A DNA stretch of 64,000 nucleotides, taken from positions 62,001-126,000 of the forward strand of contig CAVPSA010000042.1 of assembly GCA_963707905.1 (NCBI GenBank), given 5' to 3'. Origin of the DNA: DASXKD01 sp963707905 (GTDB lineage: Bacteria; Actinomycetota; Actinomycetes; Streptosporangiales; Streptosporangiaceae). Below the pieces are notes generated by a model. The model searched no databases and was not told where the DNA came from. It saw only the letters and a program-made list of their open reading frames with translations. Position 1 is the first letter of the stretch; each line of letters begins with the position of its first letter. A program made the position numbers and the translations under genes. Positions 17,385-25,572 of this stretch are shown piece by piece.

Positions 17385-17425
17385 GCCCCTCCCCCCAGCC
17401 GGCAGCGCGCCGTCTGGGGGGCTGG

Positions 17426-17615
17426 TTCGCGTGATATCACGCAAGACGTGCGGACAAACCGGGTAAATCGGGCGCGAAGGCGAACTTTTCGCGTGATAAG
17501 AGGCCACGGCGAAGCCCGCGGGACGGAGGAGCGGGCCAGGTCGGCGGGGTCCCGGGGACGCTCCCCGGGCTGGGGCCTGGTTTTGGCACCCATGATGTGA
17601 TCGTCCGTGATAATG
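17426..17615. promoter_or_regulatory. Gene-poor region with repeated CGTGATA sites, one a 14-bp palindrome
   Basis: No gene is recognised between 17190 and 17681. GCGTGATATCACGC at 17429-17442 is a perfect palindrome. Its left half TTCGCGTGATA recurs at 17488-17498, and CGTGATAA recurs near 17606, all in the same orientation, leading towards the start of the membrane-protein gene at 17682. This spacing looks like an operator with auxiliary half sites for a dimeric regulator. The identity of the regulator is unknown. Confidence 0.45.
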
Positions 17616-17681
17616 TCGTCACCTTCTGTATTCAGGGGTGGGAACGGTGCCGCCGCAGGCGGCATCCGCACAGGGGCGGAC

Positions 17682-18353
17682 ATGATCACGATTCGGTATG
17701 CCGACCTGCCGGAAGGCTTACACGCCCGTGCGGAGGCACGCGGCAGGCGCACGGTCATCTACCTGCGCCCCGGGCTGACCGTCGAGCAGCGGCGGCTGAG
17801 CCTGCGCCGGGCCAGGCAGTCCGCCAGGATGGGCTACGGACCCCGGCTGCCCGGCTCCGGCGTGGCGCTGGCCGTGGCCCGGCACGTCAGCGCCGGAACG
17901 CTGCGCAACCTGGGCGCGGCGGTGCGCAGGCACCCGATCGGGTTCACGCTGCTGTCCGCGGGAGTCGCGGGGCTGATGCTGTGTTATGCGCTGTTCGTCA
18001 CGGTGTCCGTCCGGCTGATGCTGCATCCGGCCCAGGTGCCTGCCGCGGCCCGGGACCCCTTCCCGGCCCGGAGCCCGCTCCCGGCCCGGAGCCTGCCCGC
18101 CACCCCGGCGCCTGGCCAGCGCGGCGCCGCCGTGCCCGGGCCGGCGGTCCGCGCGCGGCGGCAACCGCACGGTCGCCGGGTAACCCCGCGGGTTGCCGCA
18201 GAGCACGACCGGCGTGCACCTGGCCCGGGCGCGACGGGCCAGGCCCCGCCGCCCTCCCCCTCGCCGGCGGCCACCCCGTCGCCCTCGCCGAGCCCGAGCG
18301 CCCAAAGCCCCGGCGTCTGCGTCACGGTGGGCCCGGTGGGCGTGTGCCTGTAG
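17682..18353 (+). CDS. Single-pass membrane protein with Pro/Ser-rich exterior tail, unknown function
   Basis: The 223-residue protein starts at ATG 17682 after CAGGGGCGG. The cytoplasmic N-terminus (about 1-85) contains a basic helix (VEQRRLSLRRARQSARMGYGPRLPG) and a VIYLRPGLT strand that recalls other uncharacterised actinobacterial proteins. One membrane helix follows (about 93-118, FTLLSAGVAGLMLCYALFVTV). The exported part is Pro/Ala/Ser-rich with SPSPAATPSPSPSPS and ends in a small Cys-containing motif, CVTVGPVGVCL, which could form a disulfide loop. An earlier in-frame start at 17607 lacks a ribosome-binding site. It sits alone downstream of the CGTGATA sites. Confidence 0.65.
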   Translation: MITIRYADLPEGLHARAEARGRRTVIYLRPGLTVEQRRLSLRRARQSARMGYGPRLPGSGVALAVARHVSAGTLRNLGAAVRRHPIGFTLLSAGVAGLMLCYALFVTVSVRLMLHPAQVPAAARDPFPARSPLPARSLPATPAPGQRGAAVPGPAVRARRQPHGRRVTPRVAAEHDRRAPGPGATGQAPPPSPSPAATPSPSPSPSAQSPGVCVTVGPVGVCL

Positions 18354-18431
18354 CACCGGCCCGCACCGTGGGTGCGCCCGGCAGAGCCCCGGTAGCCTGC
18401 ACCGGGACGTGCCGTAGGAAAGGGGCCGCAG

Positions 18432-19442
18432 GTGAGCCGCCGGGGCTGGGTGCTGTTCGGGCTGATGAGTGTCATCTGGGGCGTGCCCTATCTGCTCATC
18501 AAGGTGGCGGACGGTGGCGTGTCGGTGCCCGTCCTTGTGTTCGCCCGGGTGGCCATCGGCTCGGCGGTGCTGCTGCCATTGGCGATCCGGCGCGGCCAGA
18601 TCCGCGTGCTGGCCGGCCGCTGGCGGTGGCTCGCGCTGTTCGCGGTGGTGGAGATCATGCTGCCCTGGGCGCTGCTGTCGGACGCGGAGCGGCACCTGTC
18701 CAGTTCGCTGACCGGCCTGCTGATCGCGGCGGTCCCGATCATCGGGCTGGTGCTGGCCCGGCTGACCGGCGGCCCGGAGCAGCTCACCGCCGTCCGCTGG
18801 GCCGGGCTGCTGGCCGGCCTGGGTGGCGTCGCGCTGCTGGCCGGCCCGCACCTGGCAGGCGGCGGTGCCTGGCCGATCGCCGAGGTGATGCTCGTCGCGC
18901 TGTGCTACGCCACCGGGCCGCTGATCGCCAACAGGAAGCTCGGCGACCTGCCCGGCCTCGGCATGACCGCCGTCTGCCTGGCCGCCGCCGCGCTGGTGTA
19001 CGCCACGCCCGCGGCGCTGACCTGGCCGTCCCGGCTGCCCTCGGCCGCGGTGCTCGCCTCGCTGGCCGGGCTTGGCGTGCTCTGCACGGCCCTGGCGTTC
19101 GTGCTGTTCTTCCAGCTCATCGCCGAGGCAGGCCCGGCCAGGGCCACGGTGATCACCTACGTGAACCCCGCCGTCGCGGTGGCCCTGGGGGTGAGCGTGC
19201 TTGGCGAGCCGCTCACCCCGGCGATCGTGGCCGCGTTCGTGCTGATCCTTTCCGGCTCGGTGCTGGCGACCAGGTCCGGCCTGCCACGGGCGCGGCCCGC
19301 GCCTGGCTCCGGCCGGACTGCGCCGGACCTGTCCCAGACCGCGCCGGACCTGTCCCAGACCGCGCCGGACCTGTCCCGGCCTGCACCGGACCTGTCCCCG
19401 CGGCAGCTTCGATCGGCCGACCGGCCCGCCGTGCCCGACTAG
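18432..19442 (+). CDS. EamA/DMT-family transporter with repeat tail
   Basis: The protein has ten predicted membrane helices in two EamA repeats of about 140 residues (for example WVLFGLMSVIWGVPYLLIK at the start and TYVNPAVAVALGVSVLGEPL in helix 9-10), the standard drug/metabolite transporter layout of inner-membrane metabolite exporters. The start is GTG 18432 with AAAGGGG about 8 nt upstream. After the last helix a polar tail of about 55 residues contains a TAPDLSQ heptapeptide repeated three to four times, encoded by a 21-bp minisatellite; such a tail is not typical of the family. The gene ends 10 bp before serS. The substrate cannot be predicted. Confidence 0.88.
   Translation: MSRRGWVLFGLMSVIWGVPYLLIKVADGGVSVPVLVFARVAIGSAVLLPLAIRRGQIRVLAGRWRWLALFAVVEIMLPWALLSDAERHLSSSLTGLLIAAVPIIGLVLARLTGGPEQLTAVRWAGLLAGLGGVALLAGPHLAGGGAWPIAEVMLVALCYATGPLIANRKLGDLPGLGMTAVCLAAAALVYATPAALTWPSRLPSAAVLASLAGLGVLCTALAFVLFFQLIAEAGPARATVITYVNPAVAVALGVSVLGEPLTPAIVAAFVLILSGSVLATRSGLPRARPAPGSGRTAPDLSQTAPDLSQTAPDLSRPAPDLSPRQLRSADRPAVPD
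19311..19399. repeat. 21-bp minisatellite in the EamA gene tail
   Basis: Units of about GACCGCGCCGGACCTGTCCC(A) are repeated three times nearly exactly, with a degenerate unit on each side, encoding the TAPDLSQ heptapeptide. The unit keeps the reading frame. Confidence 0.8.
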
Positions 19443-19452
19443 GATTACGACG

Positions 19453-20703
19453 GTGATAGATCTCAAGGCTGCGCGGCAGGAACTGGACCGTTACCGGGCC
19501 GCGCTGGACCGGCGCGGGGCCGCGGCCGACTTCGACGCGCTGCTCGCCGCGGACGCCCAGTGGCGCGAGCTGACCGAGCGCGCCGAGTCGCTGCGCGCGG
19601 CGCAGAAGAGGTCCTCCAGGGCCGGGCCGCCAGGGCCCGAGCAGCTCGCCGAGCTGAAGCGGCTCGCCGCCGAGCTGAACCAGGCCCAGGCCGACCTGGC
19701 GGTCGCCGACCACGAGCGGAACGCGCTGCTCGCCCGCATCCCCAACCTGCCCGATCCCACCGCGGCCGACGGCATGGCCGAGGAGGACTCGCAGGTCCTG
19801 CGCGAGGTCGGGGAGCGGCCGTCGTTCGGCTTCACCCCCCGCGACGCGACCGAACTCGGCTCCAAGCGCGGCTGGATCGACATGAAGCGGGGCGCCCGGC
19901 TGTCCGGGTCCCGGTTCGCCTACCGGATCGGCGACGTGGCCATGACCGAGCTGGCGCTGTACCGGTTCGTCCTGGACAAGCTGGCCGGCCTCGGGTTCCT
20001 GCCGGTGCTCCCGCCGGTGCTGGCGGGTGAGCAGGCCATGTACGGCACCGGGTTCCTGCCCACCGAGGAGTCCAACCTCTACCACCTGGAAAAGGACGAC
20101 CTGTACCTGACCGGCACCTCCGAGGTCGCGCTGGCCGGCATCCACGCCGACGAGCGCCTGGACGAGGCCGACCTGCCTGCCCTGTACGCGGGGTACACCA
20201 CGAACTTCCGCCGCGAGGCGGGGGCCGCGGGCAAGGACACCAAGGGCATGTTCCGGGTGCACCAGTTCGACAAGGTGGAGATGTACGTCTACTGCCTGCC
20301 CGAGCAGTCCGCGGAGTTCCACGAGCGGCTGCTCGGCTACGAGGAGGAGATCGTCCAGGCTCTCGGCCTCCCGTACCGGGTGATGAACATCGCCGTGGGC
20401 GACCTCGGCGCACCCGCCGCGAAGAAGTACGACATCGAGGCCTGGTTCCCGGTGCAGCAGCGGTACCGGGAGATCACCTCCTGCTCGAACACCACGGACT
20501 ACCAGGCGCGGCGGCTGAACATCCGGTTCCGGCGCGGGGGTGCCCTGGAGTTCGCGCACACGCTGAACGGGACCGGGGCCACCGCCAGGGCGCTGCTTTC
20601 GATCATGGAGAACTTCCAGGACGAGGGGGGCACGGTAGCGGTGCCCGGGGTGCTGCGCCAGTTCGGCGCCCCGGCCACGATCGGCGGAGGCGGCGCAGAA
20701 TAG
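19453..20703 (+). CDS. serS: Seryl-tRNA synthetase
   Basis: The 416-residue protein has the usual SerRS length. It begins with the conserved MIDLK, has the long antiparallel coiled-coil arm that grips tRNA-Ser (about 10-100), and then the class II catalytic core: the TGTSEVAL serine/adenylate loop, motif 2 around FRREAGAAGKDTKGMFRVHQF (split here by the flexible loop), and motif 3 with LNGTGATARALLSIMENFQ. It charges tRNA-Ser and supplies precursor for selenocysteinyl-tRNA where that is used. The start is GTG 19453. A 35-bp gap separates it from the following reductase gene, with which it may be co-transcribed. Confidence 0.97.
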   Translation: MIDLKAARQELDRYRAALDRRGAAADFDALLAADAQWRELTERAESLRAAQKRSSRAGPPGPEQLAELKRLAAELNQAQADLAVADHERNALLARIPNLPDPTAADGMAEEDSQVLREVGERPSFGFTPRDATELGSKRGWIDMKRGARLSGSRFAYRIGDVAMTELALYRFVLDKLAGLGFLPVLPPVLAGEQAMYGTGFLPTEESNLYHLEKDDLYLTGTSEVALAGIHADERLDEADLPALYAGYTTNFRREAGAAGKDTKGMFRVHQFDKVEMYVYCLPEQSAEFHERLLGYEEEIVQALGLPYRVMNIAVGDLGAPAAKKYDIEAWFPVQQRYREITSCSNTTDYQARRLNIRFRRGGALEFAHTLNGTGATARALLSIMENFQDEGGTVAVPGVLRQFGAPATIGGGGAE

Positions 20704-20738
20704 ATAACGAGCGCGCCAGTACGAACCGGGAGGCCCAG

Positions 20739-21734
20739 ATGACCCAGACGTCGGTACCGAGGTACGCCAGCCCGGTGGACTACGAAAGTTACGGCGCGTA
20801 CGGGCCAGGCCGCGGGTTCAACAAGGGCAGCTCGTTCCAGCGCCCGGTGTACCGGTTCCAGGGCCGGATCACCGCCGACGGGTCCAGCGGCTACCCGGCC
20901 GTGCCCGGCCGGTACCACCTCTACATCTCGTGGGGCTGCCCGTGGGCCCAGCGCACCGCGATCGTGCGCAAGCTCAAGGGCCTGGACGACGTCGTCTCGC
21001 TGTCCTACGTGGACGACGTGCGGGACGGCCGCGGCTGGGCGTTCCGTGAGCACCGCGGCCCGGACCCGGTCAACGGCTTCACCCTGCTCGCCGAGGCCTA
21101 CGAGGCGACCGAGCCCGGTTACGACGGTCACGTCTCTGTTCCCGTGCTCTGGGACCGGGAGACCGGCAAGATCGTCAGCAACAACTTCCCCGACATCACG
21201 ATCGACCTCGGCACCCAGTTCGGCACCCTGGCCGCGCCGTCGCCCGACCTCTACCCGGAGCCACTGCGCGCTGAGATCGACGCGCTGAACGAGCGCGTGT
21301 ACACCAACGTGAACAACGGCCCCTACCGGGTGGCCGGGGCGACGACACAGCAGGACTATGCGGAACTCAGGCAGGCGATGATCGCGATGCTGGAGGAACT
21401 CGACGGCCGGCTGGCCGGCCGCAGGTACCTGTTCGGCGCCGGGATCACCGAGGCCGACGTCCGGCTGTGGCCGACCCTGGCGCGCTTCGACACCGGGTAC
21501 AACCCGCTGGCCGGCGTCACCGAGCGGCGGCTCACCGAGTTCGGCAGCCTCTGGGCCTACGCCCGTGACCTGTACCGGCTGCCCGCATTCCGGCAGACCA
21601 CCGACTTCTCCTCGTTCGGCGGCCTGGTCCGCGGGCCCAAGCCGTCGTTCCTCAACGACGCGTCATGGCGGCTCCAGGTCGAGCCGCGCCTGGCCGACTG
21701 GGACTCCCCGCCCGGCCGCGACCACCTCGGCTGA
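20739..21734 (+). CDS. Glutathionyl-hydroquinone-reductase-like protein (YqjG/ECM4 family)
   Basis: The 331-residue protein has an N-terminal thioredoxin-fold domain with SWGCPWAQRT, whose Cys is the catalytic thiol of xi-class transferases, and a C-terminal helical GST domain with the ADVRLWPTLARFDTGYN segment typical of YqjG and ECM4. Family members reduce S-thiolated hydroquinones. Because actinomycetes use mycothiol rather than glutathione, the natural co-substrate here is probably mycothiol, an inference from taxonomy rather than sequence. The ATG is preceded by GGGAGG about 6 nt upstream. It follows serS by 35 bp. A dispersed repeat lies directly after its stop. Confidence 0.92.
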   Translation: MTQTSVPRYASPVDYESYGAYGPGRGFNKGSSFQRPVYRFQGRITADGSSGYPAVPGRYHLYISWGCPWAQRTAIVRKLKGLDDVVSLSYVDDVRDGRGWAFREHRGPDPVNGFTLLAEAYEATEPGYDGHVSVPVLWDRETGKIVSNNFPDITIDLGTQFGTLAAPSPDLYPEPLRAEIDALNERVYTNVNNGPYRVAGATTQQDYAELRQAMIAMLEELDGRLAGRRYLFGAGITEADVRLWPTLARFDTGYNPLAGVTERRLTEFGSLWAYARDLYRLPAFRQTTDFSSFGGLVRGPKPSFLNDASWRLQVEPRLADWDSPPGRDHLG

Positions 21735-21740
21735 GGCGGC

Positions 21741-21827
21741 GGCCCTGCTGGCCCGGGGAAGCACTCCGCCTCCCCGGGGGCAAGCCCCGGACACCATGGC
21801 CCGGAACCCCCGCTGGCCTTGAGGCCG
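21741..21827. repeat. Dispersed GC-rich repeat between convergent genes
   Basis: The core GCACTCCGCCTCCCCGGGGG plus CAAGCCCC (21761-21788) is identical over 28 bases to 49672-49699 inside dnaE2, and the flanks share GCCCGGGG and a CCCCCGCTGG block. It lies between the stop of the reductase gene and the stop of the S53 peptidase gene, where it can form GC hairpins and may act as a terminator. Confidence 0.65.
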
Positions 21828-21830
21828 GCC

Positions 21831-23426
21831 TCAGCCGCCGAGCCTGGTCACCAGGGCCGAGCCGTCCGGTACGCCGAGGCCGGTGCAGGCGTCCCAGCCG
21901 GGTCCCGCCGTGTAGGCCCCGTTGTTGCCCTGGGTGATGTCGCGGAATCCGGCCGCGGTGGACCCGGCGCTGACCCCCGCGTACAGCAAGGGCTGCATCA
22001 GTCCAAACGATTTGCCCGTGGCCTGTGCCAGCCGGCAGATGAGCGCCGCCCACAGCGGTGCCACCGCGCTGGTCCCGCCGACCACCGTGGAGTGCCCGTC
22101 CACCAGCACCTGGTACCCCGTCCCCGGGTCGGCGTTGCCCGCGACGTCGGGCACGCCCCGGCCGGCCTGACCGGTCCCGGCCTGGCCAGGAACCCCGGCC
22201 GCAGCCTGCCAGCCGGGCAGGCCGAACGTGTCGCTGACCCCGCCTCCGGTCGCCCCGCCGCTGGACCCGTCGTTCCAGACGGTCTCCGCGGACACCGCGC
22301 CGGTGGCCGTGTTCACCCGCAGGCTGGTGCCACCACAGGCGAGCGCGTGCGGGCTGGACGCGGGGAAGTCGGCGTGGGCCTTCCCGTCGGTGCCCCGGTC
22401 GCCGCTGCCGTTGTCACCCGCGGCCGCGGTCACCGTGACGCCGAGCGCGGCGGCATCGGCGAACGCCTGGTCCAGCGCGGTGCGCGCCTGGCCGGTCCAG
22501 GAATCCTCGGACTGGCCCCAGCTGATGCTCACCACTGTCGGGGTGGGGCTGGCGTGCACCGCCGTGGTGACCGCGTCCACGAAACCGCGGTCGCTGTTCG
22601 GCGCGAAGTAGACGATCTGGCTGGCGCCCGGTGCCGCCGCCCCGGCGACCTCGATGTCAAGCAGCACCTCCCCGTCGGCGCCCTGCGGGTCCTTCCCCGC
22701 CACGTTCGATCCGCCGTCCACCCCGACCGCGGTCACCGGCGGAGCGGTGATGCCCAGGCCGGAGAAGTAGGTGTCGAGGTCCGTGCTGCCGAATCCGCCG
22801 CCAAGCTCGATGATGGCGATGGTCTGCCCGGTCCCGTCGGTGCCCGCGGGGAAGCTGTAGGCCTGCGCGACCTGTACGGGCGTGTAGGAGGTCGGGGCGG
22901 CCGCCCCAGCCGCGGCGGCTTCGAGGCCGGGAGTCCGCCTGATCTGCGGCGAGGCCTGGGGACGGTCGTCCAGGCCGAGCACGGCGAGTACCACGCCGTC
23001 CAGTTCGGCGGGCACGTGCAGGCCGCCGACCCGGTAACGGTGCTGTGCCATGCCTCCGCTGGCCGCCGGGTGCGGCGCGCTGACCTGGCGCAGCGTCGCG
23101 CCGAAGGCCTGCGAGAAGGCGGAGATCGGACCGGCCACGGTGACCCGGCGGGCCCCGGCATCCGCCCCGGTGACCGTCAGGCCGAACCGGCCGAGCACGT
23201 CGCTGATCAGCGCCAGGTCCGACGGGTCGGTGCCGTGCCTTGCCGCCAGCTCGTCCCGGCTGAGCGTCGCCGGGCCGGTGACCACCTCGGCCGGCAGCGC
23301 TTCCCGGCGGCGGGTGACCAGCGTCACCTCGATGCGGGTGGCGTCGTCCAGATCGCCGGCTGGCTGTGCGCCGGGCACGGCCCCCCGCTCGCTGCCGGGC
23401 AGTGGCACGAAAGAGTTCTCCGACAT
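21831..23426 (-). CDS. S53 family serine-carboxyl peptidase (sedolisin/kumamolisin type)
   Basis: The 531-residue protein has an N-terminal pro-domain (about 25-175, with the LSRDELAARHGTDPSDL motif seen in S53 propeptides) and a subtilisin-fold catalytic domain. The Glu/Asp pair is in DGEVLLDIE, the oxyanion-hole Asp region is AAAGDNGSGD, and the serine is in VVGGTSAVAP (sedolisin SGTSxxxP with Gly in the first position). S53 enzymes are acid-active endopeptidases that self-mature. There is no classical signal peptide, as in kumamolisin, so the export route is unclear. ATG 23426 follows AAGGGGAG. It probably serves nutrient acquisition in acidic surroundings. It is divergent from the dienelactone-hydrolase-like gene. 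Confidence 0.93.
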   Translation of the reverse strand: MSENSFVPLPGSERGAVPGAQPAGDLDDATRIEVTLVTRRREALPAEVVTGPATLSRDELAARHGTDPSDLALISDVLGRFGLTVTGADAGARRVTVAGPISAFSQAFGATLRQVSAPHPAASGGMAQHRYRVGGLHVPAELDGVVLAVLGLDDRPQASPQIRRTPGLEAAAAGAAAPTSYTPVQVAQAYSFPAGTDGTGQTIAIIELGGGFGSTDLDTYFSGLGITAPPVTAVGVDGGSNVAGKDPQGADGEVLLDIEVAGAAAPGASQIVYFAPNSDRGFVDAVTTAVHASPTPTVVSISWGQSEDSWTGQARTALDQAFADAAALGVTVTAAAGDNGSGDRGTDGKAHADFPASSPHALACGGTSLRVNTATGAVSAETVWNDGSSGGATGGGVSDTFGLPGWQAAAGVPGQAGTGQAGRGVPDVAGNADPGTGYQVLVDGHSTVVGGTSAVAPLWAALICRLAQATGKSFGLMQPLLYAGVSAGSTAAGFRDITQGNNGAYTAGPGWDACTGLGVPDGSALVTRLGG

Positions 23427-23655
23427 GATCGGCTCCCCTTACTCATCGGGCGGCCTGCTCCTGGCCGCCCAGTCCCCGTTAATCCCGCAATTATGATGCG
23501 TTCCACCGCGCCCTGATACATCTCTGCGCACACTCATCCGTTGCCAATCGGATATCTTTCCCGCGCCGTTTCCGCTCCGGCGGGCCGTGGTGGCTCTGGC
23601 ACAGTGGGGGCGGGCCGTCCGCCGAGCCCCGCCTCACGACCACCGGGAGCAGGCC

Positions 23656-24441
23656 ATGACCGATGCGGTGCCAGGGTTCGACGTCACCACGTTCACTCAC
23701 GGGGGACGCACGCACGAGGTGTATCGGGCGGGTGCCGGTTCGGCGGTCGTCGTAGTGCACGAAATGCCGGGGCTGCATCCGGGCGTGACCAAGTTCGGGC
23801 AGCGGCTCGTCGACGCCGGCTACCGCGTGTACCTGCCGTCCCTTTTCGGGCGCCCTGGCGCGCCGTTCGGCGGCAGCGAAATGCGCCGCGCCTTGCGGCA
23901 GGTGTGCGTGTCCCGCGAGTTCGTGCTGCTGGCCGACCGGACTCCCCCGGTGGTGACGTGGCTGCGGGCGCTCGCCGCGCAAGCGCACACGGAGTGTGGC
24001 GGGCCCGGTGTGGGCGCGGTAGGCATGTGCTTCACCGGCGGGTTCGCCCTGGCCATGGCGGTAGAGCCGGCCGTGCTCGCACCGGTGCTCAGCCAGCCCG
24101 GGCTGCCCGCGCCGCTGACCGCGCGCAAGCGGGCCGCGCTCGGTCTCGACCCGGCGGACCTGGCCAGCGTGAAGGCGCGCACCAGCGACGGGCTGTGCGT
24201 GCTCGGGCTGCGCTTCTCGGCGGACCGTGGCTCCCCGCCGGAGCGTTTCGCCACCCTGCGCGCCGAACTCGGCGAGAACTTCGAGGCCATCGAGATCGAC
24301 TCTTCGCCGGGGAACCAGTACGGCATCCCGCAGCGGGCGCATTCGGTGCTCACCGAGGACCTGGTGGACACGCCCGGTCACCCGACCCGGGCCGCGCTGG
24401 ACCGGGTGATGGCCTTTTTCGCCGAGCGGCTGCAGTCCTGA
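23656..24441 (+). CDS. Dienelactone hydrolase family protein
   Basis: This 261-residue alpha/beta hydrolase has the Cys nucleophile of the dienelactone hydrolase family at residue 125 in GMCFTGG, HEMPGLHPG on the oxyanion side (about 35-43) and a late His in QRAHSVLTEDL. The Cys-Asp-His type triad opens lactones such as dienelactone in chlorocatechol breakdown, but many actinobacterial homologues have unknown substrates and no catechol-pathway genes lie nearby. ATG 23656 follows GGGAGCAGG. Its stop is 1 bp from the 3' end of the convergent acetyltransferase gene. Confidence 0.88.
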   Translation: MTDAVPGFDVTTFTHGGRTHEVYRAGAGSAVVVVHEMPGLHPGVTKFGQRLVDAGYRVYLPSLFGRPGAPFGGSEMRRALRQVCVSREFVLLADRTPPVVTWLRALAAQAHTECGGPGVGAVGMCFTGGFALAMAVEPAVLAPVLSQPGLPAPLTARKRAALGLDPADLASVKARTSDGLCVLGLRFSADRGSPPERFATLRAELGENFEAIEIDSSPGNQYGIPQRAHSVLTEDLVDTPGHPTRAALDRVMAFFAERLQS

Positions 24442-24442
24442 G

Positions 24443-24985
24443 CTACCAGACGTCCCCGTCCCGCCAGTCGCAGGTCAGCTCGCCATCCAGGTCCAGCGGT
24501 ACGGCAAGCTCGAATACGTACAGGCAGCCGTCGTCGTCCGCGGTCCGCCGGAGGCCCGCCGGGGTGAGTGCCGAGGACGGCCCACGCCACAACTGCCAGC
24601 CACGCGCCGCGTAGAAGCCCGCGCCCTCGTCGGTGGATCCCAGCGCGCCCAGGTCGTAGGCACCGCGCAGCACCCGTTCCAGCGCGCCCATCAGGGCCGC
24701 GCCGTGCCCCTCCCGCTGACGGTCCGCGCGCACCGCGACCGCCTCGACGTAACCGGCCCGCAGCGCCCGGCCCTGGTGCAGCAGGCGGCGCTGGATCACC
24801 GAACCGTGCCCGATCAGCGCGGGCCCGTCCCAGACCAGGGCGTGCACCCCGCCCAGGGCGTGCTCCCAGTCGGGCTCGGTCACCTCCCCGTTGAAGACCT
24901 CGTCGAGGAGGGCGCGCGCCGCTGTGAGATCGGCCGGATCCAGGTCGGCGGTATGTGCCGTGCGCAGTTCAGCCACGACAGCCAT
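24443..24985 (-). CDS. aac(2'): Aminoglycoside 2'-N-acetyltransferase, AAC(2')-I family
   Basis: The 180-residue GNAT protein follows the mycobacterial AAC(2')-I enzymes almost end to end as I remember them: HTADLD near the start, DWEHALGGVHALVW, IQRRLL, GYVEAVAVRADRQ, MRGAY-like LRGAYDLGALG, RGWQLW, RTADDDG and the terminal CDWRDGDVW. These enzymes transfer acetyl from acetyl-CoA to the 2'-amino group of gentamicin, tobramycin and similar drugs; their intrinsic role may be modification of other amines. The acetyl-CoA loop corresponds to VRADRQREGHGAAL. It sits among unrelated metabolic genes with no mobile element, so it looks like an intrinsic chromosomal gene. Activity against drugs is predicted from family only. 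Confidence 0.9.
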   Translation of the reverse strand: MAVVAELRTAHTADLDPADLTAARALLDEVFNGEVTEPDWEHALGGVHALVWDGPALIGHGSVIQRRLLHQGRALRAGYVEAVAVRADRQREGHGAALMGALERVLRGAYDLGALGSTDEGAGFYAARGWQLWRGPSSALTPAGLRRTADDDGCLYVFELAVPLDLDGELTCDWRDGDVW

Positions 24986-25033
24986 CCTCGCGCCGGCCTG
25001 ACCGCGGGTCGATCCGGTTTCCGCCCGGCCGCT

Positions 25034-25537
25034 CTAGTTCCACAGCTCGAAGGGCTCGTCGATAGCCTCTCCGGCCAGGAACGCGGGCAGCAGTTCCGGC
25101 AGGCGGCCGGGGTAGAAACGCTGCCGGCTCCCGGTGATCTCGGGCACCTGCCACCAGCGGAACGTGACGAAGTCCTCCACCTCCTGCGGCGTCCGGCCAC
25201 CGTCGATGATCGCTGGCTGGTCCGCCGTGATGCGGGCGTGCACCACCACCTCGTGCTGCAGCCGCCGCTTGCCGCGCGACACCCAGGTGGTGTCGCGCCG
25301 CCACGACGGCGGGTTCACCTGCGCGGGGTGCAGGAGCAGGCCGGTCTCCTCGCGGATCTCCCTGATCGCGGCCTCCAGGTACGACTCGCCGGGGCCGAGC
25401 CCTCCGCCCGGCAGTTCCCACCAGCCGTCCGGTGCCTGGTCCGGGGTCAGCACGTGGAACAGCAGGACCCGCCCGCCGCCGTCGGTGAGCACCACGCGCA
25501 CCGCGTCCCGTTCCAGGTCGTAGTGCAATTCGTCCAC
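25034..25537 (-). CDS. Nudix hydrolase
   Basis: The 167-residue protein carries a full Nudix box: GGGLGPGES followed by YLEAAIREIREETGL, matching GX5EX7REUXEEXGU with the metal-binding glutamates present. It would hydrolyse a nucleoside diphosphate linked to another moiety. The N-terminal strand VRVVLTDGGGRVLLFHV and the FRWWQVPEI region after the box resemble ADP-ribose or NTP-cleaning branches, but the specificity cannot be fixed. The start is GTG. It lies 48 bp upstream of the AAC(2') gene on the same strand and may be co-transcribed with it. Confidence 0.92.
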   Translation of the reverse strand: MDELHYDLERDAVRVVLTDGGGRVLLFHVLTPDQAPDGWWELPGGGLGPGESYLEAAIREIREETGLLLHPAQVNPPSWRRDTTWVSRGKRRLQHEVVVHARITADQPAIIDGGRTPQEVEDFVTFRWWQVPEITGSRQRFYPGRLPELLPAFLAGEAIDEPFELWN

Positions 25538-25572
25538 CGGCCCAGCCTAGGGGTGGAGCCCGCGGACGGTGG

